Below, piece after piece: positions 36,170-49,350 of a stretch of DNA of 64,000 bases. Within the stretch, counting starts at the first letter, position 1; each line of letters starts with the position of its first letter. Under the pieces are notes generated by a model. The model did not search any database, was not told the DNA's origin, and worked only from the letters and a program-made list of their open reading frames with translations. A program made the position numbers and the translations under genes. The stretch comes from Isoetes taiwanensis (lineage: Eukaryota > Streptophyta > Lycopodiopsida > Isoetales > Isoetaceae), in the NCBI GenBank assembly GCA_021234155.1, contig JAJEKV010000037.1, positions 2,720,631 to 2,784,630 of the forward strand, in the 5' to 3' direction.

Positions 36170-37560
36170 TAGGAGCCCATAGGGAAGGGCATGCAAGATA
36201 CCTCAGAAACGCTCTTCTCGCACTAGGATACCCGGGAGTGCGAGATAGACTCGAGGGACCATGCTACCAAAGGACCGGATGGAGGGATTTTCTACGGAGT
36301 GTACCTACTGACGTTTTATATTGTAGCCACCATAGTAGTAAAATCTACTCATATGTAGCCCAATTAAAGTGGCTAAAATATTGTGAAACCACAAAGTGGT
36401 GGAAAATCACCCTTAATGCTTCCGCCGATGTTAATGTCAACAGCCGGCCAATGACCAAAATGTGAGGGTCATATGTATGTTTTTGACAGATCGGCCACGC
36501 TGATAACCACCATTCCAAAGGCTCCTCGCCTCCCCATTGAAAGTGTTCTTGTCAATAGGGATTATCATGACATCGTGAATTCTTTTTTAAAGACTCGGCA
36601 TCTCTATTGTCCGGCCCAAAATATAAATATTTTGCTCGATCTTTCCGGCCTATGTGGAACCGCTAATGTTGATGGGAATACGTGGAAATGGATTTGTTAA
36701 CAAAATCTCTTTTCACAGAGGTCACGTGCAAGAGCACCACTCACGGTGCTAGCCTTTAATCACCCCAAATTCATGGAAGGAACCATGGTTCTTCGGTTAT
36801 TCTGCATATCTAATTCTACCGATAAGGTTGCCAAATTATCTTTGGAAGTAATATTTGATAATGGTTTGGCGAAAAGGGAGATGCGGCTTATTGTATATTT
36901 CAGTGGTTAGAATTAGAATATTTCGCTTCGTATGTGGCAGCCGATCTGACTCGCTTCGTTTTCTCGGTATGCTATGCACGCGGACTTCCAAACAGGTCAC
37001 GGAGATGATGGTTACAACCGTGAAGATCTCAGATTTGGATGGAGTGGTTTGGTCGCGACATGGTTGGATTTGAATGAGAACTTCCTAACGGGTTTGGTCA
37101 GCAGGAAGGATCTATACCCAGAGTATATAAGCTTATAGTGCTGATGCTATCATGTTTTATCTCCTCGCTTGTCGTCAGGCTTGTTTATGTAGACATCTCT
37201 CTTCGAATATCCTTTTATAAAAGCCACTCTATGAACTGAAGCTTGAAGTTTGTGAGAAAGGCTTCATTGAGGCTTTGTAACACCACGAGAATTGGAAGCT
37301 CTGTGCTTCACATTTCCCGCTTTACCTAATCAAGATATTATAAACCATGTTACCCAAGCCTCGCTTCAATGGTATAGCAAAATTGAAGCTTTGATCCGTG
37401 GTTTAATGCCAGCTTTGGGTGGGTGAAGTTTTTTTGCTTTGCAATGGCTGTCGCCTCTAAATTTGCCACTCCTATATGTATTTTTTGTATGTATGTACAT
37501 GCCAATGGGAGCCTAGTATACGGGTGTGAGGTGTATATTTAGGACCTCCTAGATCCTGCA
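36170..37560 (+). other. Unidentified decayed coding-like stretch
   Basis: Open segments in the plus frames run head to tail with few stops: 36,157-36,465, 36,473-36,700, and then a read through an in-frame stop to about 36,890 that includes NHPKFMEGTMVLRLF. A further piece ends near 37,120 with FLTGLVSRKDLYPEY. The composition looks protein-like, but I recognise no family. It could be a pseudogene or part of the element whose LTR lies just upstream. Confidence 0.3.
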
Positions 37561-38349
37561 TATTTCTAAGAATATGCTTAGATCCAATGAACAAAACAAT
37601 GAGAATGACAAGGACAGGCAGTGGCAAGAACCCCACCTATTTTACATCCACATCTAGAAATTCAAAACAACATGAATGCTACGTACTATCGTCAGAAAAA
37701 TGGTGGACTCAGCTCGCCTCGCCTCAAGGCAAATGAGGAAGCCGCATTGCACTAATACAAAGAATAAGGAATCCCACAAGTGATTTGAACCCACAAAATA
37801 GGCCATGAATATAACAAATAAAAATAAATGGGTTAAAAAGAATCTACCAGAAAAGAAACCACTAGCATCTCGTCTCTGCTATGAAACCGCCGCCTCTAAC
37901 AAGATTGCTGCAAAACCATACAAAGCCTGTAAGATTCTCAGATGCCTAGAAGATCGTGGTCGAAGCCTACCCACTTTTCTACTTCAGAATTTATCAAATC
38001 CATTTTATTCAACCATTCATGCTATGAAAACCAATCCAAAAAAAACTAGGATATTAAGTACATCAAAAACTAGCAATAAGACCTCAACTTTGTATTTATA
38101 GTAGAACGAAATACAAATACCGCTTATAAATCATATGTATTTATATGGACGAGAAATACACACATTGTTACAAATCATCATATGCTCAACCAAAGCCGAT
38201 GAATACCCTCCAAAGAATACACAAAGATTATGCAAAGCTTAATATTGACCCAAAGATGTTGTTTCGGATCCGGGATGCAAATGAAGCCGAAAATGACAAT
38301 GGCGTATCAACAACAAAGGAGTTTGCGGAACTGATATAAGAGAGATTTT
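37561..38349. other. Unassigned DNA downstream of the kinase pseudogene
   Basis: AT-rich. Two plus-strand open frames (37,805-38,101 and 38,145-38,339) have no recognised motif. This side is 3' of the minus-strand kinase pseudogene, so its lost 3' untranslated region may lie here. Confidence 0.35.
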
Positions 38350-41141
38350 TATGCATTGATCCCCACTCATTTATGGAGTTGAATTGAAGATGGAACAATC
38401 GCCATGCCTTCCAACATCAACCCTCACATCAATGCGATTCTTGGCCTTATACTAGCCAAGCATAGCTATGCACACATATATACTAGCAATTACCATTGTT
38501 TCATCCCCTAATACTTGTCTCCCAATCGCTTATCCATCAACGCCATCAGATTAGGACGGCCCAAGCTCATGTGCCCATTCTACCAAAATACCGCTTCTAG
38601 ATCTATTACACGGCCGCCACTCAAATAGCTGTAATAATATTTCACGTCAGTAGGCCGTGAACATCTACTTTCTCCCGAGTAAATGATGCTTTGTGGCATA
38701 TTCTCGACAATGCATTAGATTTAGCATCTTTCATTTTGTGGAAAAAATACAAAAATTAAATAATGTAAAAACTACATACCCGTGATAGATAGCCTATCAG
38801 ACTCAAGCCCTGAAGTCGTGATACGGGATTTTATCGTCATCGTGATAATCTTGCAAGACCAAAGTCAGCTTATAAAAGGATTAAATTTTTCATTCAGGGA
38901 GAATGTTGTGAGGTTTTACATCACAATGAATAATATGAATCTCCTCGACCATCATGCATGATATGCAAGTCCACGCCATAGCTTCCAAGTGCAATTTTGT
39001 ATCTTAGCTCCCAACTTAACACATGGTTTTCATCCCCAAAAGAAAGCGCTTGTCAAGGTTCCCATTGCGGTATGTAACGAGATACCAAATAAGAATCTAT
39101 GACTCATTTTGTGAGTAAAGCACTATACCCTAGAATGCCCGCGAAGATTTTGATGGCGACGCTAATAAGTTGAATTTTTAAACCTCCTTTCTTCATGCCT
39201 TGCATTTCTATCCGGGTAGACGCTTGATGGCAATTCAGTAAACCGCTAAAGTACACTTTATAGACCGATCCAAACCCACCTCTTCCTATTTTGGATAATT
39301 CAATAAATTATCCGTGGCTCGCGAAGGGCTTCATACTTATACTCCATTGCTCCAATGTTTTCCTTTGTGCTCATGCTCCAAAATATGCCTCTTTCTTCCC
39401 AACCGCCAAGAGTAAATAATCCTACCACCATAATAAGAATTACAAATGCCGCAATAGAACTACTCATAATTACCGCTTGTGTTTGGAGTTTTCAAGACTG
39501 GCTGGGGTTCCCGGGCTTGCTAACACCGCCGGACATAAAGCCGAGTATCATGGGGCTCACGCTTAATCGCACTGCATCCGCCGGGTCTTGCCATCATAAA
39601 TTAGTCAGACGTAAAGGATGTGCTACTTGTAACTTCTGGCCATTGTGATGATGTATGGTTTGTTATTTCTACCAAATCGCATAATATCCAAATCCTTTCT
39701 TATCGCTTCCTTGGATATGTAGACATCAAAACACTCTATATCCGCTTTGATCACCTTCTATTTCCGCAGCAAAGCGCGACATTGTATTTTCCCTCGGTCA
39801 GAATCGACTTCCATGATAGGCTAACATTCTTCACTAACGCATGATCCGTGATACTGTGCAAGATCTGTGAAGGTCGTTTACTAACAATTTGGAATTTTCT
39901 CGATATCTCCATGCCTCATGTTCTTTGAACCACTACTATCATAATGGAAACCCAAACTAAAATCAGAATCACCTTGAAATCAGAAGTTCTCAAATCTTAT
40001 ATTGTCACTTCCTCGTGAGCATTGATTGCAAAAGTTTGAAGACCGCTGTGTACAGAGGGAGTAACAAGTTGGATCCAATGATGTAGGGCTCCTAAATGTT
40101 ACAGCCTAAATGTCTCTTGAGGGCTACCATCAAGAAAATAATTGAATGCATAGTTTATAACCTGTTGCCCAAGTATTCTAAACTTGGCTACGTAACTGCT
40201 GAACGTAATTGTGGGAGAGATCTAGCTTCAAGGTCGACAGCGAAGAGAAGCTTCCATCCGGGACTTCTCCCCGTAGCGTTATCAGGGTTCAGAAATAAGC
40301 CAGAAAGAGCTTCCACCAAAGTTCCCGCTTAATGCTCTCGTTATCCGTTGAATGCTAAGTCTAAATAATCAAGAGAATTAGATATGGAGGATGGAGAGTC
40401 ATGAAACTGCTTTTTCTGAAATATGCTTCGCTTAAGCTAATTAAACCCCGCAGAAGTTTTGAAAATGGTTCCCGAGAACTGATTGTAAGACGTGACAAAT
40501 ATTGAAGATTTTTCAAGCCTTGGAGAAAAAGAAGTCCCCTACCCTTTAAATGAATTTTCTTGAAGGCGAAGTCGGATTAAACCGCTGCAATCACCAAGTC
40601 GAGATGGAATGGTACCATCTAAGGATATGGTAATGCAATAAAAATATTGGAGATTGGTGTTGTCCATAGAAGACTTAATGGGCCCCGCTAACCGACATCA
40701 TGGTCCACATAGAATTCTTTTTCTTAATTTGGTAAGATAGCCCACCTCCGGGAAGGGAACCGCTAAAGCTATTGGCATCAAGGTTGAGAAATGTGAGAAG
40801 AGTAAGGTTACCTAAACCTCGAGGAATTGGGCCTACAAGGTTATTTATGCCAAGGTCGTAGACTTGTGAGATTTGAAAGGGAGCCAAGGGCTCGTGGACA
40901 ATTCCCATAATCCCATCCCGTGAAAACCGAGCTTAACGATGGTAGTGTTTGTGGAGTTGCATGTAATAGCCGCAGAGTTACAAGGATCGAGTAAAAAGCA
41001 GAATCGCAGTGGAAGGGCCTTTCCAATTTGCTCAAGAGCTGTCATTTCAATATGGCTGGATTTTGCAAGGGAATGGGAGGCAAAAAGCGTGGCTAAAGGC
41101 AAACAACAGAGCTCGTGGATATGGAGGAGGACGCTCGCCAT
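38350..41141 (-). pseudogene. LRR receptor-like protein kinase pseudogene
   Basis: Read on the minus strand from about 41,141, the pieces follow a plant receptor kinase. A hydrophobic signal-like N terminus comes first, then an N-terminal LRR cap (DPCNSAAITCNSTNTT, near 40,960-41,010) and LRRs (LVGPIPRGLGNLTLL near 40,790-40,840, then NSFSGSLP). A possible malectin-like piece follows (FDVYIS near 39,730). The transmembrane segment AAFVILIMVVGLFTL lies near 39,430-39,475. The kinase glycine loop IGRGGFGSVYK is at 39,257-39,292, the catalytic loop HCDVKPHN at about 38,899-38,932, and ADFGLARL at about 38,846-38,870. SREKVDV lies near 38,670-38,690 and MLEGMAIVP near 38,415. A GT after the activation segment suggests an intron. 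Frameshifts and stops between every block show it is dead. In the cell the intact protein would be a plasma-membrane signalling receptor. Confidence 0.82.
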
Positions 41142-42829
41142 AGTTACTCGCCAGAGACAAGCAAAAGAGTCAGAAATTTTCTATGATATATCTAAGTACT
41201 TTCACCAGACGACAAGGTCGGGCTTTGTCTCTATAATACAAGGTCAGCTTGGTCTCAATACAAAGATCTAATGGAATTTCCACCACAAACCCATGTAAAA
41301 GTGCTTCTTCAGATACATGTACACATAGGTTATTAATTCATCTATTTATCTACTAGACTGTGCTTTGCCAAGGTTCTCCGCATAAATATTAGCCCATTGT
41401 AGAAATTAAACCTAATTCCTGTATTTATAGATGACATTGCCCTTGTTGCATTTGATAATTACTTATTCCCTTTCTTCTAGGTGTCCTCCGGGGTCCCTTT
41501 TTTATAGGATACTAAAATGATATTGTCCAATAGATGCATTAACTTTGTAAGTATTGAAGGCTCTTGACTATGTAGTCAAATTATTAAATTTGACTACCCA
41601 TGTCTTGTTAAAATGTATATGCACCATGATGGTCGTCAACCTTTATATTAGATGTGGTTGTCTTCATATGTTTCCTCCATGGGTGTGAAGGAGGAATGTT
41701 GGAATTCACCATAATTATGCATGACATCTTGGCAATGGTGCAACCTAGAATTGTTCCTCAGGAAAATAAACACTACTCTAATGGTCTAGTTGGAACCCAA
41801 GGGAAATGTATATATTGTAAATATTTAAGATGTAAGACCATGGTTTCACGGTTAATGGTTGGTATCTAATTTGGAGCCAACCGAATATTCAAGGCCCGGA
41901 TCCGACCGCAAAACCGGCTTCTAAGATATGCGTAATTAATTGCTACCGCCAAAGTAAATGTAAGTAGGAGCCCGTTTCACCGCTTTTAACTTAAGTGTTA
42001 TATGTAGAAGTAGACCTAAGAATATGATAGTCATGTCAACCTTCAATGTGAATTCAATGAGGCATCCTGACTTGAGTTTGTGACATTTTAAAATCTCAAG
42101 AGAATAACCCCAAGATCATTCCCTATTAGTAACTTGATTTGCACCAATGTGTCATAGGTGTTCTAGGCAACCACTCAAGTATGTTCTTAATTATTTCATC
42201 ATCCTTTTAGTAGTGGCATAAGGATTGCCCTTCTTGTATGTAAAAGTTCATGTTTCTTAATTTGTAACCTCATAGAAATCTCTTGCCATCAAAACCCCTT
42301 TAAGAAGCTAAATATTTCAGATCCTAAGAATGACTTTTACTCTTCCACATCCAATTACCCGCATATTTATGGTCAATCCTATGTTCCTCAAAGACGTAGG
42401 AGTGCTCAAGGAAGCAGTACAATTTCCTTGAGGCCGCTTTTATCTCGCGGGAACTACATATAACAAATGGAGAGTATCCCTCTAGCACAACAATGAGTCT
42501 CTCAAATTCTTTGTGCTATCTGGTTTGTCATGATTATGTTTATGATTCACACCACCATCTAGATGCCATATCATAGTTGGTGGGTGCGTTTCACATTCCA
42601 TAATGTTCATATGATTGGGATGGTGCTAGATTACATCAGTCATTTTTCTCTTCTAAGTATTTGTCGTCCAAATATCCCTTGGGGGCCTCGTGTAATCGTA
42701 TATGCAGTTTTTGCAATATTTATCAGCACGCTTCATTACTTACAAATCTTAGTTTCAAATATGTATAAGTAGTTTTGCATAATTTATTGTTGCAATTGTA
42801 GTTGTGTTTGCATGTTTAACACTGCATTC
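41142..42829. other. Unassigned DNA with a possible copia-type LTR start
   Basis: At 41,687-41,705 the sequence gaaggaggaatgttggaatt looks like a polypurine tract followed by the TGTTGGAA start common in Ty1/copia LTRs. I find no second copy and no pol domain, so this is only a candidate truncated LTR. The rest shows no gene. 41,142-41,300 would be the upstream flank of the kinase pseudogene. Confidence 0.3.
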
Positions 42830-42839
42830 CTTTTTTTTT
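42830..42839 (-). other. Poly(A) tail of the LINE
   Basis: A run of ten T on the plus strand, about 90 bp beyond the ORF2 stop at 42,929, is the expected A tail of a minus-strand LINE. Short tails are common after decay. Confidence 0.6.
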
Positions 42840-42928
42840 AGCCGATCAATACTGCTTGCTTTTCGTCATTTTGGAGTGATTTTAGATTGGCACCCAATTC
42901 AAGTTAGACTTAGAGTGGGTTTGTGAGT

Positions 42929-45900
42929 TCACTTTATATACCCAAAATGATGGTGCGAGGGCAAATCAGTCTGCCCTTTTTGAACAGTAGCAGTACTTTG
43001 CAAATCATGAATAATGTTTATTCTAATCCAATAAATGGAGGTCGAATGATTCCCATACATGCATCTGTTCTGGTGTTTCCAAATATTCCACAATATAATG
43101 AAAAGAATAATGTTATAGAAAGCATCATTGGTTAGAAAATAATCAATAAAGGAATTAACTTTTTTTTTTTCACATTGAATTTATCTTCACACCAATTCCA
43201 TAAATCATTTAATTTCCCACAATGGAAGATGTGAGTCATAGACTCAGCTGAATCTTGGCATAAAGGAAGGAAGGAAGGAAGGAAGGTATTTTTATAAAGG
43301 ACACATAGAGGAAATTGGAGCCAGTCCCTTTTTTATTCTGCTAGGATTGTAAAGCTTGGCTGCAACTTCCAAATTTGGAAGGCTTTTATTTGCCATTAGC
43401 TAAATGAAGAAGGAAATTCTTGGGTGCGTAAAGAGAGCCGATATTTAAAAGCTTAGAATCCGTGTCATCATTAATATTCCAAGAATGTTTAGCTTTAGAA
43501 GGCTTATCATTATTTGCAAGCAAATCAGAAACTATGGAACCTTTATATTTAGGCTTACTCTTACATATCCAATCCATAGGCAAGGCATTAGTCCCCTAGA
43601 TTGTATTTGATAAAAGGCTTTGTAATTATAAAGCTTTTTATCGACAGAGTACCATTCAACTTCCCTTTTTAAAGTTGTCCATGTGGATCCATCTATTATC
43701 CATTTGAATATCCCCAATGATATCATTCCAAAGATTTTTCCATTTCTCAGAGTATTCTAGGATGCTTGAATGCAAGGGGAGTGTTTCTCGGTTAGGAAAG
43801 AGTAGAATTCCGTAAAATTGAGGTGTGAGAATTAAAATTATTTGTCCCCCATGTTCAAAGCAACCTAGATTTTATTCCAAGCAATAATCATATTCCCTCA
43901 TAATTGGAGAAATGTCGAGCGTGCTAGATTGGAAAAAAAAGGTAAGGCGTAGCCAATCATGGATGGCTCCTTAAATTTGTATTTTCCGTACCTAATATTT
44001 AATGAAGACAAATAAATTGATTATTATTTTGGAATAGAGCTTCCATATATATTTGCCAACTAAAAGTTTTATCCTCAAGGAAAAAGATTTTACATCCAAT
44101 GCCTCCCTTTGATTTTTTGGCTTAGTCAGTAGTTCCAATTGATAGTGATGACTTTACCCCCAAATGAAGTTTCTCACAATTTTCTCCAGTACCGCATATA
44201 GATAGATTTTGGAGCAAGCAAAGCAGAGGAGAAATAAATGTGAGCTTGTATCATAATCAAGTACTATGGTTCTTCCCGCCATAGAAAGACAGTTTGCCAT
44301 AATAATTCAATTCTTATATTGGAAATGATGATTCCATAAACCTAATATTATTATCCAAAGATAAAGGTAACCCTAAGCTTAGAGGCCCGAGAGGAATTCA
44401 AGCAATTAATAAATGGATTGCCGACTGTCTTCTCCAATAATATTGCATTTATTAAGATTTAATGAATGCCGAGGCCGCAGACCGAAGCCTTGATAATTTC
44501 CAAGATAAGGTGAGATATTTGAAGCATTATTTGAAGAAAGCCGGCGATCTATCTACTACATATTGCAATATTCATAAGTTTGACGAAGTTGTCCGCAAGA
44601 TCGACCTTATGTTCCCAAGACTGATGGTTGATAACCTAGTGAGTAACTGACCCAATAAAAATGTATGGGTAAGGGACATCCCCTGCTTTGCCACCCCTTT
44701 TAAGCCGAGTGAAAAAGGAGCCAGGTGAGCCATTAATTAACACTGAAGATTGAGATCTAGAATTCAGACCAAGAATCAATTTGATAACCTTATCAGAGAA
44801 ACCAAGGTAGTTCAGGGCAAAGTTGATGAAGTTACAGTGAACTGTATCAAAGGTTTTAGAAAAGTCTAACTTCAAGAGAACACAGTTTTGGCCAGAATGC
44901 TTATTCCAATGGAGACCCTCAACAGCATCAATGTAATTATCTAAAATATATCTGTTGGGGATTGAGAAGGATCGGGATAACTTTTGAGATAAATTTTTAA
45001 CCCCTCGCTGGCAAATAATTTTAGCACGCACTTTATAAGAGGTGTTGGTCAATGAAATTGGTCTCCCAACAGGAATGTTGAAGGATCCTCTTCTTAGAAT
45101 CGAGAAATAAGACCAAATAGAACTGTGTGATGCGTGATGATTAGATTGCCAAAAGCCATGGATCATTCTAGAAAAATCACTCTGAAGGATATCCCAAAAG
45201 TGTATGTAAAAATCAGTTTGGAAGCCATCAGGACTAGGACTTTTCCCTTTAGTTAGAGAAGTTAAGGTTTTAAAGATTTCCTCAACACTAGGCAGGTTGG
45301 AAAGGTTAACATTCATGGTATCAGTCCCATCTGGGGCCTGATTTTTGGGAATATTATGAACCATTTCATAGAAGACATTAGCCTTGCTGGTAATATTTGA
45401 ATCAAAAGATTGTTGAGAGAATAACTCAGCATACTTAGAGTTAAAGAACTTAGAAACTTCAGAGTGATTTTCTAGAATGGTATTGTCATCAGAAATAATT
45501 TTGGAGATATTGGACTTGAGAAGCTTATTCTTGGCAACCCTGAAGAAGAATTTAGAATTGCCCTTATCTAGATTGGCATGGTGTTTTAATTTACATGAGA
45601 TAGCAGCACCTTTAGCTTCAAATTCTTCTATCAATTTAATTGAATTTTCCAAATTGCCTTCCAAAAGATGAAGATTGGGATTAAGGGAGTCATTTTGGAG
45701 CTGCATTCTCACATTTTTAATATCAAGCAGATATTTATTTTTCTCAGCATTCTTTTGAGCAAGATAATTTTTAGCCCAATTTTTAATCCAGCCTTTAGCA
45801 GCCTTGATATTGGCATAAAATTCCTTCATAGAAGTAGAGTTATTCAAGCTAACTCTTGGGAGATTAGAATAGAAAGATTTGAATTCAGCACAGAATGCCT

Positions 45901-46677
45901 CAGATTTCAAAAGAGAGCAGTTGAATTTGAATGGAATATTGCCCTGTCTTTTTAGCAAGATCTCATGTTTGATAGTTAAGAACTGGGGCTGGTGATCTGA
46001 GATCGAGGTACATTCATCACTAGTTACCAGACAGTTATCCCAGAAGCCATTGGTCAGATTAGTGATATAGAATCTGTCTAGTGCACAAAAAACTCTTTTA
46101 CTACCTTCTTGCTTGTTACTCCAGGTGAATTTGGCAGTAGATGAAGGAATGTGATGCAGAAGATGGTTATCAATGAGATTATCGCAAGAAATCTTCTCAT
46201 TAGAAGATAAATTTAGCTGTTTGCCCACCTTGAGGTCCCAAGAAGGAGTATTGTTAAAATCTCCCCCTAAGATCCAAGTTGAAATGTCATGATTTAGCAG
46301 CCAGCTGTCTAAATTCAGCCATTGAGTTTCTCTCTCTCTCTTGAATCAGTTGAAGCATAGATGTTTATAATGCCAAAATTATTATTAGCAGAGGAGAAAA
46401 TGACTGCCTGCCATCTATTGCAAGGGCTATTGAATAAAGATGTGTGCTTAAGGTTTTTCCAGATAATGCATAAGCCATCTGAAGTACCTGTGGCTTCAAT
46501 CCAGATGGAGGCACTCCCTGGGAAAATCCAGTCAGCCAAGTTTGAACATTCAAATTGAGGTAACCTCAATTCCTGGAGCATGACGATATCAGCATTGTAT
46601 TGTTTGATTTGAGCAATTGCTCTTCTTCTTTTAAGAGGGCCTTTAATGCCCCTTAAATTCCAAGACAAGATCTTCAT
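42929..46677 (-). pseudogene. LINE ORF2: endonuclease-reverse transcriptase
   Basis: Starts with MKILSWNLRG at 46,677, the APE-type endonuclease start, with QEL soon after. A frameshift in a GA run (46,327-46,340) separates this from GGDFN (46,253-46,267) and SDH (about 45,990). A 530-codon open frame (44,636-46,228) then carries the linker, RPISLTN..YK and LKLDFSKTFDT with the first RT aspartate (about 44,850-44,873), up to GGKAGDVPYP..F. Beyond 44,640 the frame is lost. The position of the YADD box reads YVVD (44,551-44,562). LNKCNIIG, PKNQRGGIG and a zf-RVT piece (LCQDSAESMTHIFHCGKL, 43,200-43,270) follow, then ILWNIWKHQNR and a stop at 42,929. The intact enzyme would nick DNA and copy LINE RNA at the nick. 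Not active as written. Confidence 0.85.
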
Positions 46678-46687
46678 GGAAAGGAAA

Positions 46688-49350
46688 CTAGAAGAAAGGA
46701 GCAGCTAAGCTTAATGATTTCTTAATTTTTTTCTTTTGTCTGGTATTGGCCGCAGGAGTTTCAGATGAGGCTTGGCCTTTCTTGTGTTTTGGCTTTTTTC
46801 CCCTTTTATAATTCTCTATCCAGGAGGAATTTAATTTGTCATTTATATTCTCAGAGGAATTTTACAGATAAGAATCATCTTCCCAATTAGCTACATTGAA
46901 GGTATTAGGATCAGAGTTTTCTTTTTCATTATTAAAGTCAGCTGAGGAATGTGGACACTCCCAAAATTTAGACTTACAGCACTCATAATTTATCAATGAA
47001 TTAGAAGTTAAATTATCTGGGATTAGAGAAACTTGCCTGGAAGTGAGTTGCTCCAAATCCTTATTGTTTCCATTCAGCTCATGGTTCTCTTGGCCTTGCC
47101 TGCACATCTGTATTACTGACCAATACTGCATTGGAACCATACCTGTTTATTTTTAAAAGATCTTGGCTTGAATCCTCTTTGTCACATATTTTGTCTATAT
47201 CTATATCTATATCTGCCTCTGTGCAAACCCCTTTGTTGCTGACCATATTCTCAATGTCCATGATAGTCTGGTTTCTGAGATCACTACTATCTGGAAAACT
47301 GTCTTGAGAATCCTTAATGACCAAAATATTAAAATTCATATCCTACTGAAGTTCTGTTAACTGGTTTGCAATGACTGGGGAGAGACCACCAAAATTATCT
47401 GAAGGAATTGGCTGTGAATCAATGTTTGGAGAGAGGTCAATGAGATCTAGTTCATGAAAGGTTAAGGTAGGAGGCTTTAAAGATGAAGAGACAAAGGCAA
47501 TTGGCTCCAATGTGTCTGCACAAAAATCCTCAGATAAATCAGTTAGAATATTATAAGTGTTAGAGCAGAAAACCTTTGATGAAGTATCATTTGAAGAAGT
47601 GTCTTTGGAAGAGTTGGCAGTAGTGTCTTGATGTGCTGGTCATATCTCGAGCATGTGATGTTGGAGTAACAGTGGCTATGCATATTTTTGTCCCAGCCTG
47701 CTCAATTCCCTGTTCTGCTCAGTATTTGTCAATACTTTTGAGCCAATAGGCTCAGTTTCTCTGTTTTGCTCGGTGCTTTCAACATCTATAATTAATGGAA
47801 CCTCATTTCCATTGACTTTTGTTTTGAATGTGTCCTTGTCTCTGCAATTCTTGTCATTGAAGTCAATTTTTCCATAATGCTTGCCTTTATCTTTTTGAAT
47901 GTGGTCCCAAAGTTGAATGTATAACAATTCCTTTGTTATACTGTTTATGCTGCAAGTTATACATAGCATTGTTTTTACTAGATTCCAGAATGAAATTCAA
48001 AGTATTATGAAGATCCAGATGCGGTGAGTCAATGGAGCCTTTCCCTTTAATAAGGTTCTGTCTTGATTTTTGTCTTGGTTTAATCTTTCTGCTTGGATCC
48101 GATCTTGCAAATTAATTTTCTCAATGGAAACCTTATTTTTATTAAGAGTATCCATATTGCCCCTATTCAAAATATTTATTTTGACAGGAAGCTGAGACAG
48201 AGATGAAAATCCAGAGATTTGGCTCAGAGTTTGAGATTGGCCAGTGTTTGTTGCCATTTTTCCTTGAGCCATATTCCTTTTTTTTTTATTCTTCTGTAAC
48301 TACCATTAATATTCCCGGAGCTATTTTTTTCCCTCTGCGTCTCTTCATTCTCAATATGTTTACCTTGCTGACTGGAGTCCTGTACTTGGCCCTGGGCTTG
48401 ATGAGCTGAGAGTAGATCATTCCTTCCAATGTTTGAACAGCTTGCCTTCTCTGAAGAATCTGAGCATTGTGAACAAGAGAAATGCCTGGAATTGCAATTA
48501 TGGCAAAGATCTGGTAGACCTACCCATCTTAGTTGAATAGAAGCATTGGATCCAAAGAAGTCAATGAATGGGATTGAGGTTGGAATTGGAAAAATCAATT
48601 TGGAGGCTTAGATGAAAAGAACTCAGTTGCAATGTAGGTTCCAATTGAATTGAAAATTTTCGAGAAACATTCTTCATGCCAGTAAATTGGGCTAAGATCA
48701 TTCATTTGAACATAGCTTTTCAAAGTCAGAAAGAGAGAGATTGGGACCCCATTTAAGAAGATATATGGGAAATGTAGCCAGAGGATTGAGTTTATGATAA
48801 TTCCTTTATGGAGTTTAAGCAACTGATCCCACATTCTCTCAATTTTCAAGCCAACTTTATCAACCCTAACCAAAACAACAGTATTTTGCAAAGATTGAAT
48901 TCTTGAAGCAATAACATTGGAATGAAGTTTAATGCCTTTGAATAAATGAACTGAGGGCGGGGTTTGAACTTTCATTCGATCCAAATTATTTGCAAGTTCA
49001 TGGTCTGAGAGGATTTCCTGAGTTGGCCTCTGGGGTCCATTTCTGATGGGAACACCATTTGCATCAAGAATTGGGACGCCATTGTAGTCCGGATCTTTTG
49101 AGAGATCATCCCAGATAGGAGTGGATCGATCGAGATGATACATTCCTTTTGAATGCAAATCAGGGTCAGAGAAATCTCCAAATTTTATGAAAGAAGAGGG
49201 TTGCTCATGGAATTTACTTATCTGAGAAAGCAGATCGGCTCGATCACTGGCAGGTAGGAGCATAAACTTGTGCAGGAGCGAAATGGAACTGGTGTTTAGG
49301 GTTTTAGCAGAGGGATATTTTTCTTTTTTTGAATTTTCAGCCGGAGCCAT
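46688..49350 (-). pseudogene. LINE ORF1: zinc-knuckle RNA-binding protein
   Basis: Start MAPAENSKKEK at 49,350; an upstream in-frame Met at 49,383 is possible. An open frame to 48,595 carries a DUF4283-like region (LHFPYIFLNGVPISLF, then the IFNSIGTYIA segment). A frame change at about 48,597 leads to LRWVGLPDLCHNC and a CCHC-like knuckle, CHNCNSRHFSCSQC, with C-x2-C-x3-H spacing instead of the usual C-x2-C-x4-H. The C-terminal third is low in order, with frames 47,997-48,272, 47,676-47,969, 47,079-47,339 and 46,862-47,140. An in-frame TAA at 46,862 is followed by a Lys-rich tail (KRGKKPKHKKG) ending at 46,688, ten bases before ORF2. ORF1 proteins coat LINE RNA. Confidence 0.75.

Noticed and set aside
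45477-45955. Plus-strand frames opposite the LINE ORF2
   Set aside because: They are shadows of the minus-strand 530-codon LINE frame.
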